Origin: Branchiibius hedensis
GTDB lineage: Bacteria > Actinomycetota > Actinomycetes > Actinomycetales > Dermatophilaceae
Direction: 5' to 3'
DNA length: 64,000 nt
Assembly: GCF_900108585.1 (NCBI RefSeq)
Contig: NZ_UESZ01000001.1
Location: 2,418,001 to 2,482,000, forward strand
The notes beneath the pieces were generated by a model. It made no database searches and was not told where the DNA came from. It saw only the letters and a list, made by a program, of their open reading frames with translations. Position 1 is the first letter of the stretch; the number at the start of each line of letters is the position of its first letter. Position numbers and translations under genes: made by a program. Positions 16,425 through 26,160 of this stretch are shown here, in pieces.

Positions 16425-19085
16425 ATGGCCGAGATGGCTAGCGGGCGCCGGGAGCAGCGAGCAGCTCTCCGCACTTGGGTCAGGATCGCCCAGACGCTCC
16501 AGAACCGCGCACACGACATCCACACGAAGGCCACCTACGCCGTCGGTGACCTCGCCGGCGCGACGATGAGCGTCGTCCGGGATGCGCAGCCCGCGTGGGC
16601 AGTGCTCCCCATCGAGCCCGAGACTCCTCCCGCGTTGGGCGCCGTTGCGACCGACAGGGCGGCGAAACAAGCGCTGGGCGGGAACACGACGATTCTCGCC
16701 AGCCTCACGTCTGAGGTCGAGCAATCGCTGCAGGCCGAGTCGCGAGCATCAGGCATTCGGAAGCTCTTTGCCGGGAAAAAGGCCGTCGCCGCTGCCGAGC
16801 GAGCGGCACGCCACCTCGATGAATGGGCAGCCTGGGCATCGGCCAACAACCTGACCGAGCGACTCGCCACAGTCGATCGCCACACCCAGCCGATCAGCAT
16901 CGCACCCGGTGACCTGTTGAATCCCGCGATCCGTTGGGACGAATGGTGGGCCCCTTCCGCCGTGGAGATACAGATCGTTCAGGCGAGTGTCTTTAGGCGC
17001 CTTCACAAAGCGCTCGCTGTTCTCGGGCCGCTTGCTGCCCAGGCCAGCTCCCTTCGCAAGGAATCGATCGCTGCGGGGGATCTCGTCCGCGTTGCCGAGA
17101 CGCGAAAGCTGGTTGGCGAAATATTGATCAACCGGCTCCGCGACACCACGCAGGAGCGACTTCGGCTTGGCGGTCTGGAGCAGGCCGGCTTTGACACTGT
17201 GCTGAAGGTGCTGGAGTACCGGGGTCCGTTGGCTGTCCTTCCCGGTATCGGTGACGTCTCTGCCACTCGCATCAAAGCAGCCGCACGCACCGTGTGGAGG
17301 ACGACGTACGACGAGACACCCGTCCTCCTCGACATCAACGAACGACGCCCAGAAGCTGCGAATCTGCTTGCCTGCCTGCACCGCTGGGACAAGCTACGAC
17401 GAACTCTCAACTCCCCGACCCTGTTACAGATGGTCGGGGGACTCAACCACCTCAGCCGGCCGATGCGACCCAACGTCGCACAGGTTGTGGTTGGCGCGTA
17501 TCCAGAGCAGACCGTCGACGAGCTGCTCACCAAGATCGAGAGTCTCTGTGCGGCTGCCGATCAGGTTGCGCCGCTCGACTTCTCGGCGACCGAGGAGGAT
17601 CCCTGGAACGACTTCCTTCGCCGACCTGCGGACTATTTCGCGATGCTCGACGAATTAGGCTTCGTCACCGAGGACCCCAAGCGAGTGCACGGCGACCTCC
17701 CGGACGAGATCATTGAAGCGGTGCGTCGGCAGCAACTCGACAAGACGTTTCTGCTCGGCTCCCTGCGTGGCTATCAGGACTTTGGAGCACGATTCGCCTT
17801 GGCGCAGCGCAAGGTGATTATCGGTGACGAGATGGGCCTCGGAAAGACTTTCGAGGCCATCGCGGTGTTAGCTCATGCCCGATCTATCGGAGGACATCAC
17901 TCCATGGTGATCTGCCCGGCTGCTGTCGTCACGAACTGGATGCGGGAGTTGTCGTCCAAGTCGACGCTGACCGCACACCGGCTGCATGGTCAGCACCGCG
18001 CTGCGGCGCTGCACGCGTGGGTTCGACGCGGAGGGGTCGCCGTGACAACCTTCGAATCTCTCGGCTGGCTTAACCAGTCCGAGTCCTGGCCGGAGGTCAC
18101 CGCAGTGATCGTCGATGAGGCTCACTACATCAAGAACCCGTCGGCCCGACGAAGCGCGAGGACGACGCAGCGCATCCATGAAGCCGACTATGCGGTGCTA
18201 CTGACGGGCACCCCGATGGAGAACCGGATCGACGAGTTCAGAACGCTTGTCGGCTACGTTCGACCCGATCTCCTGGTGCACACCAATGAGTTCACGCCGC
18301 AACGTTTCCGACGGCAAGTGGCGCCCGCATATCTGCGGCGCAACGTTGAAGACGTCCTTGACGAGTTACCCTCCAGCGTCGAGGTTGACGAGTGGCTGCC
18401 CTTATCCACCAGTGATGCCCGCGCCTATGAGCGGTCGGTCATCGACGGCAACTTCATGGCGATGCGACAAGCTGCGTTCGACGACCCCACGAACTCGGAG
18501 AAACTCCGTCGCCTACAAGTGATCGTCGCCGAGGCGGAGAGCAACGGTCGCAAGGTCGTCGTGTTCTCCTACTTCCGTACCGTGCTGACCACCATCGCTG
18601 AACACCTCGACGGGACCGTCATCGGCCCGCTGACAGGATCCGTTCCGGCTGACGCACGCCAGCAGATGGTAGATACCTTCTCATCGGCCGAGCACGGAGC
18701 AGTGCTGCTCGCACAGATCGTCGCAGGAGGGGTCGGCCTCAACATCCAGGCCGCCTCAGTCGTCGCGATCTGCGAGCCGCAACTGAAGCCGACCATCGAG
18801 TGGCAGGCCATCGCTCGGGCACGGCGGATGGGTCAACTCGAAACGGTTCAGGTGCACCGGTTGCTCTCAGAAGAAGGAGTCGATCGACGGGTGACCGAAA
18901 TCCTCGCTCACAAGGCGAGGCTCTTCGATGAATTTGCACGGGTCAGCGAGTCGGCGAACGTTGCACCCGAGGCATTTGACATTTCGGACGCCGAACTCGC
19001 ACAGCAAGTCGTTGCTGCAGAGCGAGAGCGCATTCTGTCGGGTCCCGTTACCTCGCAGGATGATTCGGATCCTTCGCTCGACTAG
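16425..19085 (+). CDS. SNF2-family ATPase with long N-terminal region and helix-hairpin-helix
   Basis: The start is ATG 16425, 6 nt after a GGGGG run; an in-frame GTG lies at 16419. The 886-aa protein has an unfamiliar N-terminal 400 residues containing a helix-hairpin-helix-like motif, VLPGIGDVSATRIKAAA (about 270-286), known for non-specific DNA binding. The SNF2 motor follows: GDEMGLGKT (about 467), VIVDEAHYIKN (about 560), LTGTPMENR, and the C-terminal lobe with GGVGLNIQAA and ARARRMGQ. It is transcribed away from the Hma-like operon and is followed by a frameshifted gene. A DNA-remodelling role in defence is likely, but its partner is uncertain. Confidence 0.8.
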   Translation: MAEMASGRREQRAALRTWVRIAQTLQNRAHDIHTKATYAVGDLAGATMSVVRDAQPAWAVLPIEPETPPALGAVATDRAAKQALGGNTTILASLTSEVEQSLQAESRASGIRKLFAGKKAVAAAERAARHLDEWAAWASANNLTERLATVDRHTQPISIAPGDLLNPAIRWDEWWAPSAVEIQIVQASVFRRLHKALAVLGPLAAQASSLRKESIAAGDLVRVAETRKLVGEILINRLRDTTQERLRLGGLEQAGFDTVLKVLEYRGPLAVLPGIGDVSATRIKAAARTVWRTTYDETPVLLDINERRPEAANLLACLHRWDKLRRTLNSPTLLQMVGGLNHLSRPMRPNVAQVVVGAYPEQTVDELLTKIESLCAAADQVAPLDFSATEEDPWNDFLRRPADYFAMLDELGFVTEDPKRVHGDLPDEIIEAVRRQQLDKTFLLGSLRGYQDFGARFALAQRKVIIGDEMGLGKTFEAIAVLAHARSIGGHHSMVICPAAVVTNWMRELSSKSTLTAHRLHGQHRAAALHAWVRRGGVAVTTFESLGWLNQSESWPEVTAVIVDEAHYIKNPSARRSARTTQRIHEADYAVLLTGTPMENRIDEFRTLVGYVRPDLLVHTNEFTPQRFRRQVAPAYLRRNVEDVLDELPSSVEVDEWLPLSTSDARAYERSVIDGNFMAMRQAAFDDPTNSEKLRRLQVIVAEAESNGRKVVVFSYFRTVLTTIAEHLDGTVIGPLTGSVPADARQQMVDTFSSAEHGAVLLAQIVAGGVGLNIQAASVVAICEPQLKPTIEWQAIARARRMGQLETVQVHRLLSEEGVDRRVTEILAHKARLFDEFARVSESANVAPEAFDISDAELAQQVVAAERERILSGPVTSQDDSDPSLD

Positions 19086-19134
19086 CCGCAACTTCACGAC
19101 GGCCCCGATCCCCACACGATGAAAGGCTGATCTC

Positions 19135-20122
19135 ATGTCGGTTGGAACACCTCGATGGCAGAACGCATTTGTAGACGATCTCGACCCAACTCTTACCCAT
19201 AAGCTTTTGATCGTTGAACTCGCGGTACCCGGCAGCGATCGATGGTCGGTGGACTACGCACTGATCCAAGATCCTCGGGGGAGTGGTTCGAGTGGTCGCG
19301 GGTTGGGAACCGCGGAAGCCCGTGGAGAACCTCGAGGCCCGCTGGGACTACTGGGAAGACAAGGGCGGCGGCAACGGAATCAGCTCCGAGGTCGCTTGGC
19401 TAGTGACCACACCCGAATTCGCCTCGGAAGCAGTCGCGCACAGAAACGACCTGCTTTACCACTACGGCCATCCCCTCTGGCCCAAAGGGATTCTGAAGGG
19501 GGACGCAGACTTCGCCTGGCACCTTCATCCGTCACCACCGCACGTCGTTGAAGCGCTCGCGTGGAGCGTCGCTGCGCAGTTGGTCCGCCGTCATCCGCTT
19601 GAGTTAACGGTCGGCGCGGGACCTCACACCACCCCGAACGCGGTCACCATTCTGAGCGATAGTCCTGGGGTAACGACCGAGTTGGGTCACTTCGACCCGT
19701 TTGACGGCTACTTTCGCGACCATTCGAATCCGGTACTGCAACACGTCTTGGCGCTCAGCGTGCTCGGAGCGGAAGACCCCCGCGAACGCATCCGGACCAC
19801 TGAAGAGCGAATCAAACTCGTTGCGCCACAGGGATCTTCGCTGCCCCCGAGCACCCCGCGGTCATTGTCCATCCGCTGGATCGCACAATTCCTGCTGATC
19901 CAGCTCGGCAGTCGCGAGCACTGGTTCGCTCGCGGAAACGGCATAGCCGGTTGGACGCTCGGGGCGGGGCTGGGAGAGCGATTTGAGCAAAGAATCGTCC
20001 TGAACGCCGATTCCACGGTGCTCATCCCCGGTGCGACTCCGTTCAATCTGGCGTCACAACGTCAGTCCGACGAGTCAATGACAGCGCTAGTGGCTCGCTC
20101 GGCGACCACCCTGCTGCCCTAA
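19135..20122 (+). pseudogene. Unrecognised gene split by a +1 frameshift in a G run
   Basis: The N-terminal part reads from ATG 19135 (MSVGTPRWQNAF...) through YALIQDPRG. It then hits GGGGG at 19277-19281, after which the plausible protein continues in another frame from about 19283 (VVRVVAGWEPRKPVEN...) to the stop at 20122. Removing one G joins the two parts into an uninterrupted protein of about 328 aa. The native downstream frame of the first part is Arg/Gly-rich nonsense. I do not recognise the family; it has several Trp and a segment SIRWIAQFLLIQLGSREHWF. It lies 49 nt after the SNF2 gene and was probably its co-expressed partner. It could be inactivated, a sequencing error, or a programmed frameshift. 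Confidence 0.6.
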
Positions 20123-20133
20123 GTCTCGATCGA

Positions 20134-20481
20134 TCACCCTCGATGCGGAGCCTCACCAAGGAATTCGGAAACGGGATATTTCCGACTGTTCCGTTCGACC
20201 TTCGCGAGCGCCGCCTCATGCAAGTCAATGTTGCACTGATCTGCCATCCCGACCAGATAGATCAGCACGTCAGCCATCTCCTCAGCGACCCGGGTGTGCA
20301 GTGGTTCCTTGGCGATTCGAGACCGCGCTTCCTCAGCGGGTAACCACTGCACGAGTTCGGCCAACTCCCCCACTTCACCGACCAGTGCAAGCAGTAACGA
20401 CTTGGGGTCTTGGAACTGCTGCCAGTCACGTTCGGCGATGAACTGCCGCACGGCGTCGCGGATTTCCTGAAGGTCAGACAC
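20134..20481 (-). CDS. MazG-like nucleotide pyrophosphohydrolase
   Basis: This 115-aa protein starts at GTG 20481; an upstream extension to 20580 in the same frame looks non-coding. It is an all-alpha NTP pyrophosphatase of the MazG/RS21-C6 type, with the metal-binding pair GEVGELAE and EEMADVLIYL (ExxE ... ExxD). The family hydrolyses (d)NTPs to NMP plus pyrophosphate, either for house-cleaning or to limit nucleotide pools. It is divergent from a DUF2075 helicase-like gene 131 bp away within a defence island, so a role in starving phage replication is possible but unproven. Confidence 0.8.
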   Translation of the reverse strand: MSDLQEIRDAVRQFIAERDWQQFQDPKSLLLALVGEVGELAELVQWLPAEEARSRIAKEPLHTRVAEEMADVLIYLVGMADQCNIDLHEAALAKVERNSRKYPVSEFLGEAPHRG

Positions 20482-20612
20482 GCAGCGAGTATGCCCGTCC
20501 CCGTCGTATCCGGTGAGTAGAGTTCCGAACGTAATCGCGGCCCGACGGGCTTCCTTCCCAGGACACGCCCCCACCCGCACGAGTTCTTTCGTGCTGCCTG
20601 GGGACCTGACCT

Positions 20613-22499
20613 GTGACGTTGTACCGCACTACCGCCGAGGCTCTGTCCGGCCACGAGGAAATGCTGGTGAAGCATCTGGCGGAGCAGATGACGATCACCA
20701 CCGGTCGCTCCCCTGCGCCCGGGGAACGTCATTCGTGGAGTCGCAGTATCCCTGCGTTGAGAGCCGACCTGATCTCCGCTGGTCTTGGCAGCGTCGAGAT
20801 GCTGATCGAGTACCAACTCCCGTTGACCAGCAAGCGGGCTGACGTCGTTCTCGTCGGTCGGCACCCGCGAACTGGCGGCCCGTCGTACGTCATCGTCGAA
20901 CTGAAGCAGTGGAGCCGCGCGGTCTCCTTCGAGGGCGACCCGAACCTGGTGCTCATCGAGGCGTACGGTCACCGCCCGGTGACCCATCCGGTGTTGCAGG
21001 TGCGCGACTATCGCGAGTACCTGGTCGACTTCACCACGGTGCTGGCCGACCAGGCCGACGCTGTCGCCGGTGTCGCCTACTTGCACAACGCCACTAACTC
21101 GGAAGTGAGCGACCTTCTGCAGTTGCCGGGTGACGACCGCGGTCGGTTGTTCACCGGTCAGGACCGAGGTGCGTTCGTCGAATACCTGAAGTCACGGTTC
21201 GACGCGGAGTCCGGAGCGACGTACGCCGATGAGCTTCTGCATAGCCGGATCGCACCTTCCCGCCAACTCCTCACTGTCGCAGCCGAAGAGGTGCAGCGGC
21301 GGGAGATGTTCACGCTGCTGGATGAACAGCGCGACGCGTACAACTTCGTTCTGCACGCGGTTGAACGTGCCCGTCGAGAGAACTCGAAGACCGCGGTAAT
21401 CGTCACCGGCGGACCAGGGAGCGGTAAGAGTGTCATCGCGCTGTCGCTTCTCGGTGAGTTGTCGCGGCAGGGACGAACTGTCCTGCACGCCACGGGCTCT
21501 CGGTCGTTCACGCAGACTCTCCGCAAGGTTGCTGGAGCACGGTCCACATCGGTGAAGAAGATGTTCCAGTACTTCAACTCGTTCATGGCGGCCGAACCGA
21601 ATGACCTCGACGTCCTGATCCTCGACGAGGCACACCGAGTCCGGGAGACCTCAGCCAATCGATGGACCAAAGCACAGTTCCGTACTGGACGCCCGCAATT
21701 GGACGAGTTGTTCTCTGCCGCAAGGGTCCCGGTCTTTCTGCTCGACGAGCATCAGGTCGTGCGGCCTGGCGAGCAGGGCACCGTCGAGGACATCGAGAAG
21801 TATGCGGCCGAGCGGGGCATTCAGGTCCAGCGCATCTCGCTGGAGGACCAGTTCCGTTGCGGCGGCTCCGCGGCCTACGTCGACTGGGTGCAACGACTGC
21901 TTGAGCTCACACCCGGTGGACCCATCGCCTGGGAGGGTGACGAGCGCTTCGACGTTGAGGTTGTCGATTCGCCGAACGAGCTTGAACAGGTGATGCAGGC
22001 ACATCGGGACGCAGGTTTCGGGGCACGCCTGTCCGCGGGCTACTGCTGGCCGTGGAGCGATCCTCGACCTGACGGCTCACTGGTTAACGATGTCGTGATC
22101 GGCGACTGGTCACACCCGTGGAACCTCAAGGGCGACAGGGCAATCGGTGGAGCGCCCCCAGCGGCTCTTTGGGCGTCGGACGACGCAGGCTTCGGTCAAG
22201 TCGGATGTGTCTACACAGCGCAGGGTTTCGAGTACGACTACGCCGGAGTGATCATCGGTCCGGACATGGTCATACGTGGCGGCCGATGGGTGACCGACCG
22301 CAGCAAGAACCGTGACCCCGACTTCAAGAACACCAAGAAGGTCAGCGACCAAGATTTCGACCGATTGGTGCGCAACGTCTACAAGGTTCTACTCACGCGC
22401 GGGATGCAGGGCGTGGCGATCTACTCTCCGGATGAGGAGACGCGTGAGTCTCTTCGATCTCTGATCACAACTCGCTCACGCACCGAGCGTTCGGCGTGA
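20613..22499 (+). CDS. DUF2075 helicase-like protein with N-terminal nuclease-like domain
   Basis: The 628-aa protein starts at GTG 20613. The N-terminal region has a PD-(D/E)xK-like arrangement: Asp in RADVVLVGRH and Glu-x-Lys in VIVELKQW (about residues 70-95). A P-loop ATPase follows, with GGPGSGKS (about 268) and LILDEAHRVRE (about 335), then DEHQVVRPGEQG and LEDQFRCGGS, typical of DUF2075, a superfamily 1-like helicase domain. The C-terminus contains CVYTAQGFEYDYAGVIIG and NVYKVLLTRGMQG, canonical UvrD-like motif V-VI surroundings. Such nuclease-helicase fusions are frequent in defence islands. It is divergent from the MazG-like gene. Confidence 0.85.
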   Translation: MTLYRTTAEALSGHEEMLVKHLAEQMTITTGRSPAPGERHSWSRSIPALRADLISAGLGSVEMLIEYQLPLTSKRADVVLVGRHPRTGGPSYVIVELKQWSRAVSFEGDPNLVLIEAYGHRPVTHPVLQVRDYREYLVDFTTVLADQADAVAGVAYLHNATNSEVSDLLQLPGDDRGRLFTGQDRGAFVEYLKSRFDAESGATYADELLHSRIAPSRQLLTVAAEEVQRREMFTLLDEQRDAYNFVLHAVERARRENSKTAVIVTGGPGSGKSVIALSLLGELSRQGRTVLHATGSRSFTQTLRKVAGARSTSVKKMFQYFNSFMAAEPNDLDVLILDEAHRVRETSANRWTKAQFRTGRPQLDELFSAARVPVFLLDEHQVVRPGEQGTVEDIEKYAAERGIQVQRISLEDQFRCGGSAAYVDWVQRLLELTPGGPIAWEGDERFDVEVVDSPNELEQVMQAHRDAGFGARLSAGYCWPWSDPRPDGSLVNDVVIGDWSHPWNLKGDRAIGGAPPAALWASDDAGFGQVGCVYTAQGFEYDYAGVIIGPDMVIRGGRWVTDRSKNRDPDFKNTKKVSDQDFDRLVRNVYKVLLTRGMQGVAIYSPDEETRESLRSLITTRSRTERSA

Positions 22500-22541
22500 C
22501 TGTTGCGGCCCGCAGTCTCGACACTCTTGACATCGCTTCTG

Positions 22542-23114
22542 TCAAACCTCGCCGGACAGAGGACGGTTGACGCCATCGGACCCGCGTGCCGACATTGAGG
22601 CTGAACTCTCTGGCCTAGTGCTTGCCGCCTGACAAGACTCCCATGTATGAGCCCCGCGGTCCCGGGTCTGGGTCGTGCACAGTCGGAGAAGCTGGAAGTC
22701 GTTCTCACCGGGAGTCGATCGGCAACTGACTAGACGCTTCGATGTAAGGGCAGCAAACTCCTCCGTTCCGAAAACCTCGTCATGCCAGACCTTCCACTGC
22801 GACCGGTCGAGCCACTCATGCCGCGCAGCTTCTAACTCATCCTCACAGAGCCGGAGGTAGCGGAATTCATGCCGCGCGTGGTCATCATCGCCCTCGTTGG
22901 TGAAAAGTAGGTCGTCGTCGATCGCCCAGTACCGTTCGATGTAGAAGGCACCGGCGTGCAGGAGTTGGTCGCGAACCTGATGTTGGGTTTGCTGCGCTTG
23001 ATACTTGGTCTGCTCCGCCTGATGCCTGATTTGCCGCGCAGTAAAGAACAACGCAACTACGGCGAAGCAGGCTGCGGCCACTGTTGCCCACGCACTCAAA
23101 TCGGAATCGTTCAC
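22542..23114 (-). CDS. Small membrane-anchored protein with coiled-coil linker
   Basis: This 190-aa protein starts at GTG 23114. An earlier in-frame start at 23252 would run through the start of the divergent SIR2 gene and is rejected. Residues 6-28 form one transmembrane helix (AWATVAAACFAVVALFFTA). A Gln-rich coiled segment follows (RHQAEQTKYQAQQTQHQ), then a soluble alpha-helical part rich in acidic and aromatic residues. The layout resembles DUF4760-like single-pass proteins. No enzyme motif is visible. It is divergent from the SIR2 gene across 118 bp, so the two may be co-regulated; a membrane sensor or effector role is only a suggestion. Confidence 0.6.
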   Translation of the reverse strand: MNDSDLSAWATVAAACFAVVALFFTARQIRHQAEQTKYQAQQTQHQVRDQLLHAGAFYIERYWAIDDDLLFTNEGDDDHARHEFRYLRLCEDELEAARHEWLDRSQWKVWHDEVFGTEEFAALTSKRLVSCRSTPGENDFQLLRLCTTQTRDRGAHTWESCQAASTRPESSASMSARGSDGVNRPLSGEV

Positions 23115-23232
23115 GAAGCCAACCGAAGCGTTTCGGCCGACGACGGTCAAGCGGTCGCGATGCAACAGCATCGCCGACCAAAGTTCGCAGCACGTGATGG
23201 CCAGTTGCCTGCGCTTGAGGCAAGCTGACGCC

Positions 23233-24726
23233 ATGAGCACCACGGACCACACTCTCGACCCTGAAAGCGCACACCTCTTTGTGGTGCATGGACGACTTGA
23301 GGCGGTCTACTACGACGCTGCGATCATCCCCACCGACAATGCGTTCAGCATCCGGCCGCAGTGGGATGACGTCACCGGAAAGTCCAAGGCTGAGCCCACC
23401 GACTGGTCCACGAAAAAGTGGGGCGTGATCGTTGAGGCTGGACCACCGGTTTTGGCAGTCAGTGTTGGTGGGGCGTCCCCCTCGTCGATCGAAAACATTC
23501 TTTCCCGACTAGAGCGCTGTCTTGAGTGGGTCCGCGATCACGTGACCGCCGGGCTCGATCGCCAACATCCCATCGTCGTTCTCCCGGTAATCGGTATCGA
23601 CGGAGGTGGGCACGGCGACTACCGAGGGCATGTCATCAAGGCACTAGTAAGCGCACTTCGAAAGCACGTGGTGACCTACGCCATCGACATCGTCCTAGTC
23701 GCAAAGGAACTCTCCGTCTACAGCGCGGTCCAATGGGCTCGCCGAATGGACGATGTTCCCCTGCCATCCAACCTCGAGGGGTTTGCAGTTGGCCTCGGCT
23801 CCCGCGCGCGCACCGGCGAACTGGCACTGCTGCTCGGTGCCGGAGTGAGCGCCGCAGCGGGACTACCGAGCTGGGATGAACTGTTGCATTCGCTCGATGG
23901 AAAGACTGAGAAGGACACCCTGCTGTCACCGACCGATCGCGCAGACTTGATCCAGAAGGACGACCCCGAGCACTTCCAAGACCTTGTTTGCAAGCAAATC
24001 GGCACAGCGACCACACCGTCACTGCTGCACGCTCTCCTGGCAAGCCTCGCCTGCCGCGAGGTGGTGACTACCAACTACGACCTTCTCTACGAAACGGCCG
24101 CCGGCGCGGCGGGCCGGCCGCCGCAAGTTCTCCCGTGGTCGCCGGTACAGGCCGATAGACCCTGGCTGCTGAAACTTCACGGCGACATCAAGCATCCCGA
24201 TTCGATTGTGTTGACCCGTCGGCACATGGTCACCTACGACGCTAAGAACCGACCCTCGACCGCACTATTCGAGTCGCTGCTATTGACTCGACACCTGCTT
24301 ATCGTCGGGACGTCCATGACCGACGACAACGTCCTGCGGATGCTTCACGAAGTCAGCGAGTATCGCAAGGTCTTCGTTGAAGGCGATAAGCCGACGGTCG
24401 TCGGTACGGTGCTCGACACTGACCTGCAGAAGGAGCGCACCGCCCTGTGGGACGGCGAACTCGCGTGGTGCCCGTTGAGAGTCGATGCCAATGACAAACT
24501 GAACTACCGCAAGCTAGAGCTACTTCTGGACCGGATCGCCTTCCACGCCTCGAATGATTCGTCGTGGCTACTTGATGAGCGGTTCGCCGACCTCTTAGAC
24601 CCGGCAGATCAGGAGCGCGCAGCTCGGGCTCGGGAGCTTGCCCGCAACCTGGGTGCCGACACCACATGGGAGCCATTGCGCGATGCCCTCCGCGAGTTGG
24701 GAGTTTGCGACACAACGCAGCGGTAG
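23233..24726 (+). CDS. SIR2-like NADase-type protein with N-terminal macro-like domain
   Basis: The 497-aa protein starts at ATG 23233. The C-terminal SIR2 domain begins near residue 200 with the nucleotide-binding GAGVSAAAGLPSW. TTNYDLLYE (about 278) and KLHGDI (about 314) carry the conserved Asn-Tyr-Asp and catalytic His. Bacterial SIR2 proteins of this kind often deplete NAD during phage infection. The N-terminal 190 residues are a separate alpha/beta domain whose VLPVIGIDGGGHGDYRG and following strand IDIVLVAK resemble a macro domain, which binds ADP-ribose derivatives. That assignment is tentative. It lies convergent and adjacent (0 bp gap) to an ADP-ribosylglycohydrolase gene, reinforcing an NAD/ADP-ribose theme. 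Confidence 0.8.
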   Translation: MSTTDHTLDPESAHLFVVHGRLEAVYYDAAIIPTDNAFSIRPQWDDVTGKSKAEPTDWSTKKWGVIVEAGPPVLAVSVGGASPSSIENILSRLERCLEWVRDHVTAGLDRQHPIVVLPVIGIDGGGHGDYRGHVIKALVSALRKHVVTYAIDIVLVAKELSVYSAVQWARRMDDVPLPSNLEGFAVGLGSRARTGELALLLGAGVSAAAGLPSWDELLHSLDGKTEKDTLLSPTDRADLIQKDDPEHFQDLVCKQIGTATTPSLLHALLASLACREVVTTNYDLLYETAAGAAGRPPQVLPWSPVQADRPWLLKLHGDIKHPDSIVLTRRHMVTYDAKNRPSTALFESLLLTRHLLIVGTSMTDDNVLRMLHEVSEYRKVFVEGDKPTVVGTVLDTDLQKERTALWDGELAWCPLRVDANDKLNYRKLELLLDRIAFHASNDSSWLLDERFADLLDPADQERAARARELARNLGADTTWEPLRDALRELGVCDTTQR

Positions 24727-26160
24727 TCAGACAAACAGCACTGACCTGAATCGCGTATTCGGCGACGCGTTGGGTAGCACTCGCTGGATCTCGGCCAGGG
24801 CATCTCGCGGATCGATGCCCCGCAGGCCCGCGTAGGCAGCAGCAACCGTGGGTGTGCGCGACTCGGCACGGACGCAGTGCAAGAAGACAGTCTTGCCTTC
24901 ATCCCGCAGGGCAGCCACCATTGCAGCGGCGTCATTGATCACGAACTCCAGATTCGGGTTCGCTGCGGGGTCCGCTGAGTCGATCAGCCGAAACGCGATG
25001 TGCTCCAACCCTTCCGGCACCTGCGACCGCCCCACCAAACATAGGCTGACCAGTGCGTCCACCGACGGCGGCAGGTTCTCCAGCGCACCGACTCCGCCGA
25101 GCCAGACGCCATCGTCCGCCGGGTGCCGCACCAGCACATCCGTCCGCTCCCACGAGGAGTAGTCCAGCCGTTCTTTCAGCGGCCACCCAAGGTGACCGGC
25201 CCTGCCACCGTTGGACGCCAGGTGCGCCAACTCCACGAGCCGCTCCCCCGTGATGCCCGGGTAGCCGTGCAGCGGCCGGCGATACTTTGCCGGCACCGCC
25301 GAGGCACCCCAGCGCGCACCGAGCAACCCACCCGCGATCGCCGCGACCGTGTCGGTGTCATGCCCGATGCCGATCGCCGTCGCCAACGCGTCGGTCAAGT
25401 ACTGGCACGCGGGACCATCCGTCGGGACCGGTGTCTGGGAGATCGCAGCCCACGCCGCTTGGAACGCGCCCATCGCCGAACCGTTCGCCCGGAACGTCGA
25501 CGGCGGCTTGGTCTCCGCTTCGTCGATCAACCCCGTCCAGTAGTCCCGAGAGGACGCCGGCAGAAAGGCCAGCCCACCGCGAATGTCGAACTCGCCGTGC
25601 AGGATTGCGTGCCGGATGGCCAACGACCACAACACGCACGCCTGCCCCGCCAACGGATCGTGGTGCGTCAGCCCACTGACCGCGAGCGCCGCTCCCACGA
25701 GTTCATCGGGATCGTCGAGGTACCCCAACGCCACCGGCGCCGTCCGCATCAGCGAACCGTTGCCAGCGGTGCGACCGGTGCGCTCGTGCAACGACGCCGC
25801 CGCCGAACTCATCGACGCCGCAGTCGGATCTGCGGCGCTGAGCACCCGTGAGGTCTGCACGCCGACGTCAGCCGGCCCACCGGCGTACCACTGCTTGAAC
25901 CCCGCCGCTACCCGATCCAGATCGATCCCCTCGCAGGACGGTGAGAACGCCAACGGTGCGAGCACGGCGTACATCATCGAGGTGTCGTCGGTCCACTCCC
26001 CCGGATCGAATCCGCCCAGCCCGCCACCGATCATCTGCGGTCCGTCCGGACCGGGACGCACCCCGTCGAACTCGTACCCGGCCCCCAGGGCGTCACCGGT
26101 CGCCGTACCCAGAATCGCGCCACACGCCCGATCCTGTTGTGCTGTAGTCAGTTTCATCAT
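24727..26160 (-). CDS. ADP-ribosylglycohydrolase fused to a dual-specificity phosphatase
   Basis: Residues 1-310 form a DraG/ARH-type ADP-ribosylglycohydrolase: GTATGDALGAG, the metal-binding WTDDTSM and GHDTDTVAAIAGG. Residues 330-477 form a tyrosine/dual-specificity phosphatase-like domain ending in the C-x5-R loop HCVRAESR (Cys about 427). The enzyme could remove ADP-ribose from a target and dephosphorylate a linked product. The start is ATG 26160, sharing its A with the TGA stop of the upstream gene, so translation is coupled to the chaperone-like genes 26160-27532. The combination of the two activities in one chain is uncommon. Confidence 0.85.
   Translation of the reverse strand: MMKLTTAQQDRACGAILGTATGDALGAGYEFDGVRPGPDGPQMIGGGLGGFDPGEWTDDTSMMYAVLAPLAFSPSCEGIDLDRVAAGFKQWYAGGPADVGVQTSRVLSAADPTAASMSSAAASLHERTGRTAGNGSLMRTAPVALGYLDDPDELVGAALAVSGLTHHDPLAGQACVLWSLAIRHAILHGEFDIRGGLAFLPASSRDYWTGLIDEAETKPPSTFRANGSAMGAFQAAWAAISQTPVPTDGPACQYLTDALATAIGIGHDTDTVAAIAGGLLGARWGASAVPAKYRRPLHGYPGITGERLVELAHLASNGGRAGHLGWPLKERLDYSSWERTDVLVRHPADDGVWLGGVGALENLPPSVDALVSLCLVGRSQVPEGLEHIAFRLIDSADPAANPNLEFVINDAAAMVAALRDEGKTVFLHCVRAESRTPTVAAAYAGLRGIDPRDALAEIQRVLPNASPNTRFRSVLFV

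Noticed and set aside
22542-23252. Longer version of the membrane protein starting at 23252
   Set aside because: The extension would overlap the SIR2 start codon on the opposite strand and adds a Cys-rich, non-conserved-looking stretch; GTG 23114 starts just before the membrane helix.
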